Shown here piece after piece: positions 9,274-25,809 of a stretch of 64,000 nucleotides of DNA. The number at the start of each line of letters is the position of its first letter. Positions within the stretch are counted from its first letter, which is position 1. Source of the DNA: an uncultured beta proteobacterium. Its GTDB lineage: Bacteria > Pseudomonadota > Gammaproteobacteria > Burkholderiales > Burkholderiaceae. The translations under genes were made by a program, and so were the position numbers. The stretch lies in assembly GCA_903867305.1 (NCBI GenBank), contig CAIPQU010000045.1:89723-153722 (forward strand). The letters run 5' to 3'. Below the pieces are notes generated by a model that searched no databases, was not told where the DNA came from, and worked only from the letters and a program-made list of their open reading frames with translations.

Positions 9274-10224
9274 TTACAAAGGCTTATTTTTCTGCAAACC
9301 TTTAGGCATCGAAAAAACCGTATTTTCAACAATTCCAGGTAGGGTTTTTACTACTCTCAACCCATAGGTCTGAATCATTGCCACGATCTCTTGTGTTAAT
9401 ACTTCTGGTGCAGACGCTCCAGCAGAAATTCCAACTCTTTTTTTGCCATCAAACCAGCGAGGATCGACTTGGTTAGGATGATCAACTAAATAGGCATCAA
9501 CACCTAAACGGGTAGCTAATTCACGTAGACGATTCGAATTCGAGCTATTCGCACTCCCTACCACCACCATGATATCGACATAGGGAACTAACTCCTTCAC
9601 CGCATCCTGACGATTTTGTGTGGCATAACAAATATCTTGTTTCTTTGGCTCAACAATCTGTTTGAATTTAGCCTTCAACGCAAGGATGATGTCTTTTGTT
9701 TCGTCAATAGAAAGCGTGGTTTGCGTTACGTACGCAATTTGTTGTTCAGCAGCAAAACTTAATGTTTCAATATCTTCAACGCGCTCAACTAAAAAAATGT
9801 TTTCCTTGACCTGACCCATCGTACCCTCAACTTCTGGATGTCCCTCATGACCAATCATGATGATCGGGATTCCTGCAGCATGTAATTTCTGAACCTCTAC
9901 ATGGACTTTATTGACTAAAGGACAAGTCGCATCAAAAATACGTAAATCCCTTTGTCCTGCTTGATACTTAACCTGAGCAGATACTCCATGGGCACTAAAA
10001 ATTAATGTCGCACCATCCGGGACCTCTTCTAACTCATCAATAAATATAGCCCCTTTGGTGGTCAATTCAGCAATGACACGCGCATTATGGATAATTTGAT
10101 GCCTGACATAGATAGGAGCACCAAATTGACTTAAAGCCTCTTCAACAATCTGTATGGCACGATCAACGCCAGCACAAAAACCTCTCGGTTGAGCCAATAG
10201 AATATCTGCGTCAAGATGTCCCAT
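9274..10224 (-). CDS. ispH: 4-hydroxy-3-methylbut-2-enyl diphosphate reductase
   Basis: Iron-sulfur enzyme of the last MEP-pathway step, making IPP and DMAPP. 316 residues. The three cluster cysteines are in RGFCAGVDRA, FDATCPLV and DICYATQNRQ; the conserved SANSSNSNRLRELA follows. AAGGA lies upstream of the ATG. It begins three bases after puhE and is the terminal gene of the bchF-puhE-ispH run, so isoprenoid supply is transcribed with pigment genes. A second housekeeping ispH elsewhere is likely but not visible. Confidence 0.95.
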   Translation of the reverse strand: MGHLDADILLAQPRGFCAGVDRAIQIVEEALSQFGAPIYVRHQIIHNARVIAELTTKGAIFIDELEEVPDGATLIFSAHGVSAQVKYQAGQRDLRIFDATCPLVNKVHVEVQKLHAAGIPIIMIGHEGHPEVEGTMGQVKENIFLVERVEDIETLSFAAEQQIAYVTQTTLSIDETKDIILALKAKFKQIVEPKKQDICYATQNRQDAVKELVPYVDIMVVVGSANSSNSNRLRELATRLGVDAYLVDHPNQVDPRWFDGKKRVGISAGASAPEVLTQEIVAMIQTYGLRVVKTLPGIVENTVFSMPKGLQKNKPL

Positions 10225-10227
10225 AAA

Positions 10228-10989
10228 TTATCCTTCCTGACGGAAGCCCCATTTCCATAAAAATTCAATTTGAAAAGGTAAAACAAGAAAAAGATGTTCA
10301 ATGATCGCTAAAGATAACAAGGTCGCTAAAATTGATTTAGAGGCCACATCAAAAGACTCAGCCCCGTCAACAAAAGCGCCACTCCATAAGGGTACGACAA
10401 TCAAACAAGATCCAATAATAGATATGGGCATCAAGTAATTCATAGAGCGACGTCGAAAATAAGTTTGTAAATACTTTAAGTGTTTCGGTAAAAAATTCTC
10501 ATTCAGGTTTAGTACCCCAAAGAAAATATTGAGTTTTGCACTTTGACGCATCAACCATAAAATCATAAATGTCCAGACCCCTGTGAGATTTTGCGAATTA
10601 AAACTAAACGCAAGCACTCCAATAAAGAGGATTAACAAAGCAAGTTCATGATGATTCAAAGCTTGAAACGCATACCGTGCCCTTTTCCACCCCTTTGCCC
10701 CTTCAGGACAAGGGCTTCTGCGAGAACCAGTAACGTAACCTAATAAAAATGCAATTTCCTGCCAAGCCCAAATCAATAAAGCACATGAAAAAGCACAATA
10801 AGCACTAGCCACATCAGAAGACTGTCCACTCACATAGAGTCCAAAGAAAGCCGCCATTAAGACTAAGGTACTACAGACCATAATCTTTTTAAAATGCTTT
10901 GGTGAAAGCCGATCAAGCCACAAAATAAAGCCTGTACTAAACCACCAAACAAAGATGGTAAATAAAAATGGTATTAAAGCAGCTTTCAT
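10228..10989 (-). CDS. puhE: Photosynthetic complex assembly protein PuhE
   Basis: A 253-residue integral membrane protein with about seven hydrophobic segments, matching PuhE (DUF3623). Conserved stretches include FVWWFSTGFILWLD at the N-terminus, WAWQEIAFLLGYVTGSRR and NHHELALLI. In Rhodobacter PuhE influences reaction-centre/LH1 assembly and bacteriochlorophyll levels, with unknown biochemistry. It lies between acsF and ispH, reproducing the puhABC-orf-acsF-puhE order of other purple bacteria. The gap to acsF is ten bases. Confidence 0.93.
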   Translation of the reverse strand: MKAALIPFLFTIFVWWFSTGFILWLDRLSPKHFKKIMVCSTLVLMAAFFGLYVSGQSSDVASAYCAFSCALLIWAWQEIAFLLGYVTGSRRSPCPEGAKGWKRARYAFQALNHHELALLILFIGVLAFSFNSQNLTGVWTFMILWLMRQSAKLNIFFGVLNLNENFLPKHLKYLQTYFRRRSMNYLMPISIIGSCLIVVPLWSGAFVDGAESFDVASKSILATLLSLAIIEHLFLVLPFQIEFLWKWGFRQEG

Positions 10990-10999
10990 ATACTTTTCT

Positions 11000-12076
11000 C
11001 TACCATACCGGCTTTAAACGCAAGTTGACTGGAAGCTCATTCGGGATAACCGGCATCATATATAAGCTGACAAATGTTATACCTGCAAGTAAGCCATTTC
11101 CAAGCTGCTGCAACTTTGATAAGATGCCCGATTGTTCTTTGAGCTCTTCAATCCGGTCAGACAACTGTCTCAAGCGCTCAAATTTTTCCCAGACTTTGGA
11201 ATTGTCTAAATCAATCGTAAATGGGAATACTTGTTTACTAATTTCAGAAGTCAGTTTTAATACTTCACGATCGTATTCAGTCGGAGATACTCCTAGCGCC
11301 TGATGAAACTCTACCCTTGAATGATCGCGGACATACATCGTTGCAAAAACGGCTAATAAAAAGAAGCGGATCCAATAACGATTAATACCAGTAAGTAATT
11401 TCGGGTTAGAACGCATGATCACTGCAAAAGCTTCACCATGTCGAAACTCGTCATTACACCATTTTTCAAACCATAAAAAAATGGGGTGGAAACGAATCTC
11501 TGGATTCTTCTCAACGACTCTAAAAATCTTAATATATCTAGCGTACCCAATTTTTTCGGATAAGTAGGTAGCGTAAAAAATAAATTTAGGTTTAAAAAAA
11601 GTATATTTTTTAGTTCTTGCTAAAAAACCAAGATCAACACCAATACCAAAATCCTTTAACCATTGGTTAATGAATCCAGCATGTCGGCTCTCATCTCTGG
11701 CCATATAACCAAACAACTCTTTAAATTCGGGATTATTGACTTTCTTTTTTATCTCGGCATACAACACACAACCAGAGAACTCAGACGTAATAGAGCTAAT
11801 CAAGAAGTCTAAAAATTCTTGATAAAGACCTTCTGGTAACTTTGAATAATCTTTCAACATATCATCAGGACGCTGAAAGTGCGATTGGTTAGGATCGGCC
11901 GCGAATTCGGCCATTAATTTATCCCACTCTGAACGCAATCCATCAATTTTCATATTATCTAATTCGTCAAAATCAGTGGTATAAAAACGTGGGCTTAATA
12001 CGGTATTCTGTAAAGCCATGTCGGTTGCAATATTAATGGGGTTAGTATCTTTAAACTCTGGTGCTAATGTATTCAT
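11000..12076 (-). CDS. acsF: Oxygen-dependent Mg-protoporphyrin IX monomethyl ester cyclase
   Basis: Di-iron enzyme forming the isocyclic E ring of bacteriochlorophyll with O2. 358 residues. The di-iron ligands lie in ferritin-like helices with two ExxH motifs, DESRHAGF (about 129) and NDEFRHGEAF (about 209), plus upstream Glu residues. GGAG is six bases before the ATG. It overlaps the upstream 111-codon ORF by four bases. No bchE is in the window, so ring closure here depends on oxygen, fitting aerobic phototrophy. Confidence 0.96.
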   Translation of the reverse strand: MNTLAPEFKDTNPINIATDMALQNTVLSPRFYTTDFDELDNMKIDGLRSEWDKLMAEFAADPNQSHFQRPDDMLKDYSKLPEGLYQEFLDFLISSITSEFSGCVLYAEIKKKVNNPEFKELFGYMARDESRHAGFINQWLKDFGIGVDLGFLARTKKYTFFKPKFIFYATYLSEKIGYARYIKIFRVVEKNPEIRFHPIFLWFEKWCNDEFRHGEAFAVIMRSNPKLLTGINRYWIRFFLLAVFATMYVRDHSRVEFHQALGVSPTEYDREVLKLTSEISKQVFPFTIDLDNSKVWEKFERLRQLSDRIEELKEQSGILSKLQQLGNGLLAGITFVSLYMMPVIPNELPVNLRLKPVW

Positions 12077-12408
12077 GGCACTCTCCTTTTGGTTTGAGCT
12101 TCATTTATAGATTGAAGTTCTCTTGCGCGCTGTTTTGAAAATCTTGTTGATGAAAAACTTACTTCATAAAGCATCGTGATTTCAAATCTTGAAAATGTGC
12201 ATATTAACCATTTCTTGAATGAACTTGCCTTGAAATACGATGCTTTTCCTTCTACATGCCTCTTTTGACCATAGGGTAAATCAAACGGTACTTGATGCAG
12301 TTGCACAGCATCTCCAGGGCCAATATCAACCCCATCTAGTTCAACATGGGCATATAAATCCTCCCATGTATTCGCCATCTCTAATGAATAATTTACTTGT
12401 TTAGTCAT
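12073..12408 (-). CDS. Uncharacterised 111-residue protein coupled to acsF
   Basis: I cannot assign a family. The predicted protein is soluble and mixed, with an Asp/Gly/Pro-rich middle (VDIGPGDAVQLHQVPFDLP, about 27-45), an aromatic stretch FSRFEITMLYEVSFS (about 72-86) and a basic C-terminus. AGGA lies six bases before the ATG. Its stop overlaps the acsF start by four bases, so translation is coupled. The slot between puhC and acsF is where other purple bacteria carry PuhD and where alphaproteobacteria encode the small cyclase subunit BciE. A cyclase-assisting role is positional inference only; betaproteobacterial AcsF is reported to work alone. Confidence 0.8.
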   Translation of the reverse strand: MTKQVNYSLEMANTWEDLYAHVELDGVDIGPGDAVQLHQVPFDLPYGQKRHVEGKASYFKASSFKKWLICTFSRFEITMLYEVSFSSTRFSKQRARELQSINEAQTKRRVP

Positions 12409-12416
12409 ATCAATTC

Positions 12417-12863
12417 CTAGGAACGATCTTTCTTTAGAAAGGCCCTAAAATCTTTAACATTCGTCGATCCAAAAGACTCTAACTCAATTTTAGTATTTGT
12501 CGTCGGATCCTTCAAAATTAAGCGACCATCATCGTATGCCATCAAAAAAAGCGGCTCATCTTGACCAATGCCATGAATTCTTCTTTCTCTTGCGATGGTT
12601 CTTAAGATACCTCGGATAAAACCAGCCTCACCATGAATGACATCGATGACCTTATTCGAGGAAGAATCAATGACTACAACAGCACCATCTTTTTGATCCT
12701 CAAATTTGAGTATCTTTGTCGCTACAGGTTGTCTTTCAGGTTCATAAATTTTGACCTCTAAAAACAACTTATTAGCAATAAAACCTAAACCACTAATCAA
12801 AGCACAGATGATTGCTGCTTTAGTGGAGTTTGATAACTTTGAGTTGGGGAATACGTAGCTCAT
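12417..12863 (-). CDS. puhC: Photosynthetic complex assembly protein PuhC
   Basis: A 148-residue protein with one N-terminal membrane helix (about 16-35) and a periplasmic domain. The segment VVVIDSSSNKVIDVIHGEAGFIRGILRTIARERRIHGI is characteristic of PuhC, as is the following FLMAYDDGRLILKDP. PuhC promotes reaction-centre/LH1 assembly and reorganisation in Rhodobacter. It lies seven bases after puhB and eight before the 111-codon ORF, within the puhABC group. Confidence 0.92.
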   Translation of the reverse strand: MSYVFPNSKLSNSTKAAIICALISGLGFIANKLFLEVKIYEPERQPVATKILKFEDQKDGAVVVIDSSSNKVIDVIHGEAGFIRGILRTIARERRIHGIGQDEPLFLMAYDDGRLILKDPTTNTKIELESFGSTNVKDFRAFLKKDRS

Positions 12864-12870
12864 GGTGTCC

Positions 12871-13572
12871 TTATGTAAGCCCTAAATCATTCGTTAAGTT
12901 ATTGGATAACACTTGTGCCGAACGATCAGTATTTTTTGCTAAGTTTTTTACATTCACTTGATTCGAGGAAACTTGGTTTTCTTCACACCAAGCAGTAGTT
13001 AAGATTTTTGCAACTTCTTTAACATTCGGTATATTTCTAAGCATCGGCTCAGGATGTGTGAAGCGAGCAGGCCTTGCATGTGGCCATAAGTGAAAATAAG
13101 CTATTTTCGTATTCTCATTGATCTTCAATGGAATATGACCAAAACTATCTTTAGATTCTGTAAAGTCAGCACTGACAATTTGTTTGAATGGCACATTAAA
13201 TGTTTTCGTCAATGCAATGCCGATACGCATGACTACCCGATGATTCGTAATCGTATAAACCGTGGTAGATGAGGTGAGATACGCCAAGCTTACGACCAAA
13301 CCAATACAAACCACACTTAGGGCGATCATCCAAAGAGCTGAAATAAGGATCAATTTGAGGGTGTTATCAATTAAAAATCCATCGATAATTTGGTATAGCA
13401 CGACAAATACAAAGTATCCAATGATGGGGCGAATATAGAAAATATCTTTAGCAGTTCTCCAAAAGTCTGGCGAACCCTGCCACAAAATCTGCTCTCCAGC
13501 TGGAAGTTTTTCTGGCAATCCATATTGAGCTTCCAGCTCATATTCGCGACCATTATTGAGTCTTGTTCTCAT
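12871..13572 (-). CDS. puhB: Photosynthetic complex assembly protein PuhB
   Basis: A 233-residue membrane protein with two to three hydrophobic segments (about 47-70 and 74-105) and a PH-like domain containing the TNHRVVMRIGIALTKTFNVPFKQI stretch typical of PuhB. QILWQGSPDFWRTA near residue 27 is another family mark. In R. capsulatus PuhB acts as a dimeric reaction-centre assembly factor. The start overlaps the puhA stop by four bases. Confidence 0.93.
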   Translation of the reverse strand: MRTRLNNGREYELEAQYGLPEKLPAGEQILWQGSPDFWRTAKDIFYIRPIIGYFVFVVLYQIIDGFLIDNTLKLILISALWMIALSVVCIGLVVSLAYLTSSTTVYTITNHRVVMRIGIALTKTFNVPFKQIVSADFTESKDSFGHIPLKINENTKIAYFHLWPHARPARFTHPEPMLRNIPNVKEVAKILTTAWCEENQVSSNQVNVKNLAKNTDRSAQVLSNNLTNDLGLT

Positions 13573-14342
13573 ATGAGTGGCTCCTGACGCTCAGGGGTTG
13601 CATATAATAAGCCCGCACCATAATAGGCCATCACTTTTTCTTCTTCTAACAACGTGATTTGCTCATTACTCTTGGTTTTCGGCACTCCTTGAAATTGAGC
13701 TCCTAAAATCGCATGAACTTTGATACCATCAGGTTTAATTAATGCAAAATTTTGTGGCAATAAAACACGATCACCTTGTGGTAACTGCACCTCAAGATAA
13801 CGAATCATCGATTCCATATGATCAACCCACAGATCAGTAACCGTCCCACCAGCTTGTTGATCAGCACCATAGACAGTCATTCCAATGGGGTTGATATCTT
13901 TTGCATGAACTGAAAAAGTCGGCAACTTCGCCAGTGGCACAATTCTAGGTTCACCATGTAATCCAACGTCTGGAACGTCCGCACGATTGGCATACGATCC
14001 AGGTCCCACACCAGCTAGTAACGGATTACCCGTTGGCACTAATGGAGCACCATTCATGTGGTGCGCCGGAACAGCATTCAGAACTTCAGGCGTAGGTGCA
14101 TTCGCTAAAGGTGCAACATAGTCGACACCCGCTTCAGTATGAAAAACCTTCGCCTTCGGCATCATAATTAGACCAATTTCTTTATTGGTGATTTGACCAA
14201 ATCTCTGCGTCTCAAGAGGAAATCCTTCACGTTTACTTTCTAAGGTCAAATAAAAGAGTAGACCTATAAAAAACAAGATGAATAAGGTAAAGATAATTGA
14301 TGCAACATCCCAATTAGCGGTTACGGCTCCAACTCCATTCAT
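13569..14342 (-). CDS. puhA: Photosynthetic reaction centre H subunit
   Basis: A 257-residue protein with one N-terminal helix (about 16-36) followed by REGFPLE and a cytoplasmic PRC-barrel domain. It caps the L/M core and helps route protons to QB. Recognisable segments are GPGSYANRAD, DVPDVGLHGEPRIVPLA and the C-terminal EEEKVMAYYGAGLLYATPERQEPLI, which is typical of H subunits. It follows lhaA by 20 bases and overlaps puhB. Confidence 0.97.
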   Translation of the reverse strand: MNGVGAVTANWDVASIIFTLFILFFIGLLFYLTLESKREGFPLETQRFGQITNKEIGLIMMPKAKVFHTEAGVDYVAPLANAPTPEVLNAVPAHHMNGAPLVPTGNPLLAGVGPGSYANRADVPDVGLHGEPRIVPLAKLPTFSVHAKDINPIGMTVYGADQQAGGTVTDLWVDHMESMIRYLEVQLPQGDRVLLPQNFALIKPDGIKVHAILGAQFQGVPKTKSNEQITLLEEEKVMAYYGAGLLYATPERQEPLI

Positions 14343-14362
14343 AACTTCCTCCTTTTAAATAA

Positions 14363-15793
14363 TTAGCCGGGTAAATCAGCTAATCCAAACTTCATGACTG
14401 ATCCATTTGGTTTTGATCGATACAACACCAATGGTCCTAAAGCAATTAATGTTGCAAATATTAAATAAATTTCAATGTGATAAACAAATTGGTATCCAAT
14501 GGCCGGATGGTGCAATGCCTCACCTAAATAACCTTGCTGAGCAATCTCTGAAATAAGGTCACGTATTAATCCACCAAGAGAAATCGCTAATCCTGAAGAC
14601 ATCGTATTGACTGCGCCCCAAGCACCAATGGCCATCCCAGTCATACCGAGGTTATCCAATTGCATCGCAATGATCAAGGTACTCACCGAAAATAAGCCCG
14701 CACCGAATCCAATCAGTGTTGCGCCAATCCTAAACAAGGTTGGTGAAGACATCGGTTCAGCAAAAATGACAGCCGCAAATGCCACCAAACCCACTAATAA
14801 TGCAAGACCAGCAATCCGGTAAGGGTCGTGCCCCTTAGATAACCAACGGGCAGCTAAGGCAAATGCAAATAAAGCACCACCTGACATGAGCGCTGTTAAT
14901 AAACTGGTTTGAGAAACGCTCAAATGAAGAATCTCTCCACCATACGGCTCAAGAATAATATCTTGCATGCTAAAAGCTGCAGTTCCTAAACCTAAAGTGA
15001 TTAAAAATCTTTTAATTTGGGCGTGACCTGCAAAACTCTTCCAACTTTCTTTAAAGTCAGGGATAGCACGATCAGGATTGGTGATATGAGGTTGTCTTGC
15101 CTCTTGCTTCCAAAGAGCAATGATATTCAGGAAGATGGTGACGCTTGCTGCACCCTGCACAACTTGAATGAGTTGAAACTGCGAAAATGGGTTTAAAAAG
15201 AAACTAAAGACAATGCCACTAATAACCATACCAACAAGGAGCATGACATACATTAAGGCAACGACCCTAGGTCTCGATTCTTCTGAGGCAATATCGGTCG
15301 CAAGCGCTAAACCAGCGGTTTGGGTAGTTTGCATTCCAGCCCCAACCAGTAAAAAGGCCAAAGTACTCGCACCCAAACTAAACCAAGCTGGCCAATGGGT
15401 ATCTCCTGATAATAGAATTAAGGCAAAGGGCATAATCGACAAGCCCCCAAATTGTAATAACGTACCAATCCAGATATAAGGTACCCTTCTCCAACCCAAT
15501 ACCGATCGATGTTGATCAGACTTAAATCCAACGAGCGCCCGAAATGGTGCAAATACTAGGGGAACTGCAACCATCAGGGCCACTAGCCATGCACTAACGC
15601 CCATCTCTAATATCAATACCCGATTTAAGGTTCCAATCAATAAGGTTGCTGCCATACCAACCGTAACCTGGAATAAAGATAAACGCAAAAGTCGCGATAA
15701 AGGTAAATCTTCAGACACCACATCTGCAAATGGGAGCAACTTGGGGCTAACAGCCGTCCAAGTTGTTTTATTCACCCAAAATGGCAGCTTCAT
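14363..15793 (-). CDS. lhaA: LH1 assembly protein LhaA (PucC family)
   Basis: A 476-residue, 12-helix MFS protein. LSLFQVTVGMAATLLIGTLNRVLILEMGV is the PucC-family opening and GWRRVPYIWIGTLLQFGG is also typical. LhaA is needed for LH1 assembly in Rhodobacter. It lies between bchM and puhA, the standard LhaA position, which separates it from the paralogue beside bchG. It overlaps the bchM stop by four bases (ATGA). Confidence 0.94.
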   Translation of the reverse strand: MKLPFWVNKTTWTAVSPKLLPFADVVSEDLPLSRLLRLSLFQVTVGMAATLLIGTLNRVLILEMGVSAWLVALMVAVPLVFAPFRALVGFKSDQHRSVLGWRRVPYIWIGTLLQFGGLSIMPFALILLSGDTHWPAWFSLGASTLAFLLVGAGMQTTQTAGLALATDIASEESRPRVVALMYVMLLVGMVISGIVFSFFLNPFSQFQLIQVVQGAASVTIFLNIIALWKQEARQPHITNPDRAIPDFKESWKSFAGHAQIKRFLITLGLGTAAFSMQDIILEPYGGEILHLSVSQTSLLTALMSGGALFAFALAARWLSKGHDPYRIAGLALLVGLVAFAAVIFAEPMSSPTLFRIGATLIGFGAGLFSVSTLIIAMQLDNLGMTGMAIGAWGAVNTMSSGLAISLGGLIRDLISEIAQQGYLGEALHHPAIGYQFVYHIEIYLIFATLIALGPLVLYRSKPNGSVMKFGLADLPG

Positions 15794-16487
15794 TGTTTCG
15801 TGATCTCCATCGTCTGAGATTTATAAAACATGCTGGAGACTTTTTGCGTAAAAGTGACTTCCCAATCTTGTAGATCATCTGCCGACATGATTTGTTGACG
15901 CATGGTCTCTTCAGAGATTGGCACAATAAAAGGTGAACGGTCTTTCTTTGGAAACAGCTTCCCAGTTCGAATCATCAGTTCCAGAGCAAAAGTACTTGGT
16001 GCAAATGTGAAAATGATTTTTTCTTGTGTATTTTGTGCAAGCTTACTTAAAACAGAAACTTTATCACCACCTTGATAATGAATCACTGAATCCATACAAA
16101 CCACGTAATCAAATATGCCAAATTTTGGATCTAACATATCACCAGCATGAAACTCAACTAAGTGACTTAAGCTAGGATCAATCCTTTGTTTCGCTAAATC
16201 AGTCAATGTTGGAGATAAGTCAACCGCAATGACATGAGCACCCCGCTTAGCAAGCTCAACGGCCAAGGCACCTGTCCCACATCCGGCGTCCAAAATCCGT
16301 CGCCCAGAAAGATCATCGGGTAAGCGACTCAATAGAATTGCACGTGTTTCATCCCTGCCAGCACGAACCGTTGCACGGATCCCACTAACGGGTGCGTCAG
16401 AAGTTAATCTTGCCCAAGCCTGTGCTGCTGTCCGGTCAAAATACTCCTCTAACTCACTACGCTTTTTTTCGTATCTTAAAGTACTCA

Positions 16488-16488
<1 letters not shown>
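15790..16488 (-). CDS. bchM: Mg-protoporphyrin IX O-methyltransferase
   Basis: SAM-dependent enzyme methylating the C13 propionate of Mg-protoporphyrin IX, preparing the AcsF substrate. About 232 residues. SAM motif I is ILDAGCGTGALAVELAKRGA; the YFDRTAAQAWARLTSD N-terminus is typical of BchM. I use the ATG at 16486-16488, which overlaps the bchL stop by one base (TGATG); the alternative one codon upstream is TTG. It lies between bchL and lhaA. Confidence 0.95.
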
Positions 16489-24654
<8,166 letters not shown>

Positions 24655-24684
24655 TCGTAAGCCTGTTGGTGTTTTAACTCGCAC

Positions 24685-24702
24685 TGTCAACTAAAGTTTA
24701 CG
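24685..24702. promoter_or_regulatory. PpsR-type operator, bchF/aerR intergenic, site 1
   Basis: TGTCAACTAAAGTTTACG fits TGT-N12-ACA with one mismatch in the right half-site (ACG). It lies 30 bp upstream of the chosen bchF start, the same distance as the operator upstream of bchG. Binding by PpsR is inferred from the motif and from the adjacent ppsR gene. Confidence 0.6.
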
Positions 24703-24742
24703 CCCAAAATAATTTACGCAACATAGGGCTTTCCCTTAATAA

Positions 24743-24760
24743 CGTAAATATAATTAGACA
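24743..24760. promoter_or_regulatory. PpsR-type operator, bchF/aerR intergenic, site 2
   Basis: CGTAAATATAATTAGACA is TGT-N12-ACA with one mismatch (CGT in the left half-site). It lies in the middle of the divergent region between bchF and aerR, so it could serve either promoter. Confidence 0.55.
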
Positions 24761-24775
24761 CTAGTAAAAAATAGG

Positions 24776-24793
24776 TGTAAATTAAACTTTACG
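24776..24793. promoter_or_regulatory. PpsR-type operator, bchF/aerR intergenic, site 3
   Basis: TGTAAATTAAACTTTACG is TGT-N12-ACA with one mismatch, and its core GTAAA-N6-TTTAC is perfectly symmetric. It lies 38 bp upstream of the chosen aerR start. With sites 1 and 2 it makes three candidate operators in 109 bp. Confidence 0.6.
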
Positions 24794-24830
24794 GTAATAT
24801 CCCTACTTATTAATTTACTTGATCTCATAT

Positions 24831-25745
24831 ATGGTTAAACCTCTAGAAACTATAAAAAATACTTTAATATCTAAGGTAATGAGGCAAATGACAAATTCAA
24901 CAGCTGGGAATGCATCACTTTGCGAAGATGATCAGGGTAAAGATGCCAAGGAAGCGTCAGGACCGGTCGAAATTTTAATTCAAATGCTCGATAAAGAAAT
25001 TATTCCGCGCCTTCTCATTAGCCACCAAGCTAATTCACCTCTTGAAGAATTAGCCTCGACAGGACAACGAAAAATTCATGTTGCAGAAGTAGATCTTCTT
25101 TGTGGATTATGCGTCAACGGTAGTCAAGATTCTTGTGTAGATTTTGTCAAAAAACTAGTTGCTAAAAATGTTGCAATTGATTCTATTTACCTTGACTTAA
25201 TCCCTACCACCGCCAGAAAACTAGGCGAGCTTTGGGAGCAAGATATTTGTAGCTTTACGGATGTTACTATTGGGCTGTGGCGCTTACAGCATATACTCTA
25301 CGGTCTTAGCAAAGATTTTCAATTAAAAAATAGTTTACCCATTGAAAACCTCAATGCCCTTCTTCTTCCCGCCCCAAAATCACAACATACTTTAGGCCTA
25401 TTTATTGTTGTGGAATTTTTTAGAAAAGCTGGTTGGCGAGTATGGGGTGAACCTAATTTATCGATCGAAGAAATTAATAACTTGATATTTTCACAATGGT
25501 TTGATGTGATTGGAATATCCGTTGGGTATAGCGATCAGTTGGTTGGAATCAACCATTTAATCGCTACTCTTCGTGAACGTTCCATGAACCCCAATGTAAC
25601 TTTCATGGTGGGTGGACCACTTTATAGTTCTCACCCTGAACTCTTCAAGGATATTCAGGCTGAAATCAAGTCTGCTGATGCAAACGATGCCATTCGGCAA
25701 GCTGAAACTCTAGTGTCACAGAAAAAGAATATGGGGTTAAATTAA
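24831..25745 (+). CDS. ppaA: Cobalamin-binding antirepressor AerR/PpaA
   Basis: About 304 residues. The N-terminal helical part holds LGELWEQDICSFTDVTIGLWRLQHILY, the signature preceding B12-binding domains in AerR/PpaA and CarH-type sensors. A B12-fold follows, with SQHTLGLFIVVEFFRKAGWRVWGEP (a His equivalent to the cobalt ligand of AerR is plausible) and VIGISVGYSDQL. AerR/PpaA binds cobalamin in the light and counteracts CrtJ/PpsR. It is encoded immediately upstream of ppsR on the same strand, the standard pairing. ATG 24831 is chosen; an upstream TTG at 24819 and later ATGs are possible. Confidence 0.9.
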   Translation: MVKPLETIKNTLISKVMRQMTNSTAGNASLCEDDQGKDAKEASGPVEILIQMLDKEIIPRLLISHQANSPLEELASTGQRKIHVAEVDLLCGLCVNGSQDSCVDFVKKLVAKNVAIDSIYLDLIPTTARKLGELWEQDICSFTDVTIGLWRLQHILYGLSKDFQLKNSLPIENLNALLLPAPKSQHTLGLFIVVEFFRKAGWRVWGEPNLSIEEINNLIFSQWFDVIGISVGYSDQLVGINHLIATLRERSMNPNVTFMVGGPLYSSHPELFKDIQAEIKSADANDAIRQAETLVSQKKNMGLN

Positions 25746-25746
25746 T

Positions 25747-25766
25747 TGTTTTACACAAATAAAACA
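25747..25766. repeat. Inverted repeat between aerR and ppsR
   Basis: TGTTTTA and TAAAACA are perfect 7-bp inverted arms separated by six bases. The ends form TGT-N14-ACA, two bases wider than the PpsR operator. It begins two bases after the aerR stop and is too AT-rich to be a strong terminator. A candidate -10 (TACAAT, 25770-25775) lies just downstream. Confidence 0.4.
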
Positions 25767-25778
25767 CGATACAATTCA

Positions 25779-25796
25779 TGTCAATGCTTTTTTACA
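25779..25796. promoter_or_regulatory. PpsR-type operator upstream of ppsR
   Basis: TGTCAATGCTTTTTTACA is an exact TGT-N12-ACA, ending 13 bp before the ppsR ATG. It lies just downstream of a possible -10 hexamer TACAAT (25770-25775), placing it around a transcription start. This suggests PpsR autoregulation together with crtADC, unless the site acts on the aerR-ppsR readthrough. Motif is seen; function is inferred. Confidence 0.65.
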
Positions 25797-25809
25797 CTTG
25801 GCCGTCAAC

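Noticed and set aside
24655..24690. TTG start extending bchF by 12 codons
   Set aside because: The extension begins within a palindromic operator, and the ATG at 24654 has a ribosome site and matches the family N-terminus.
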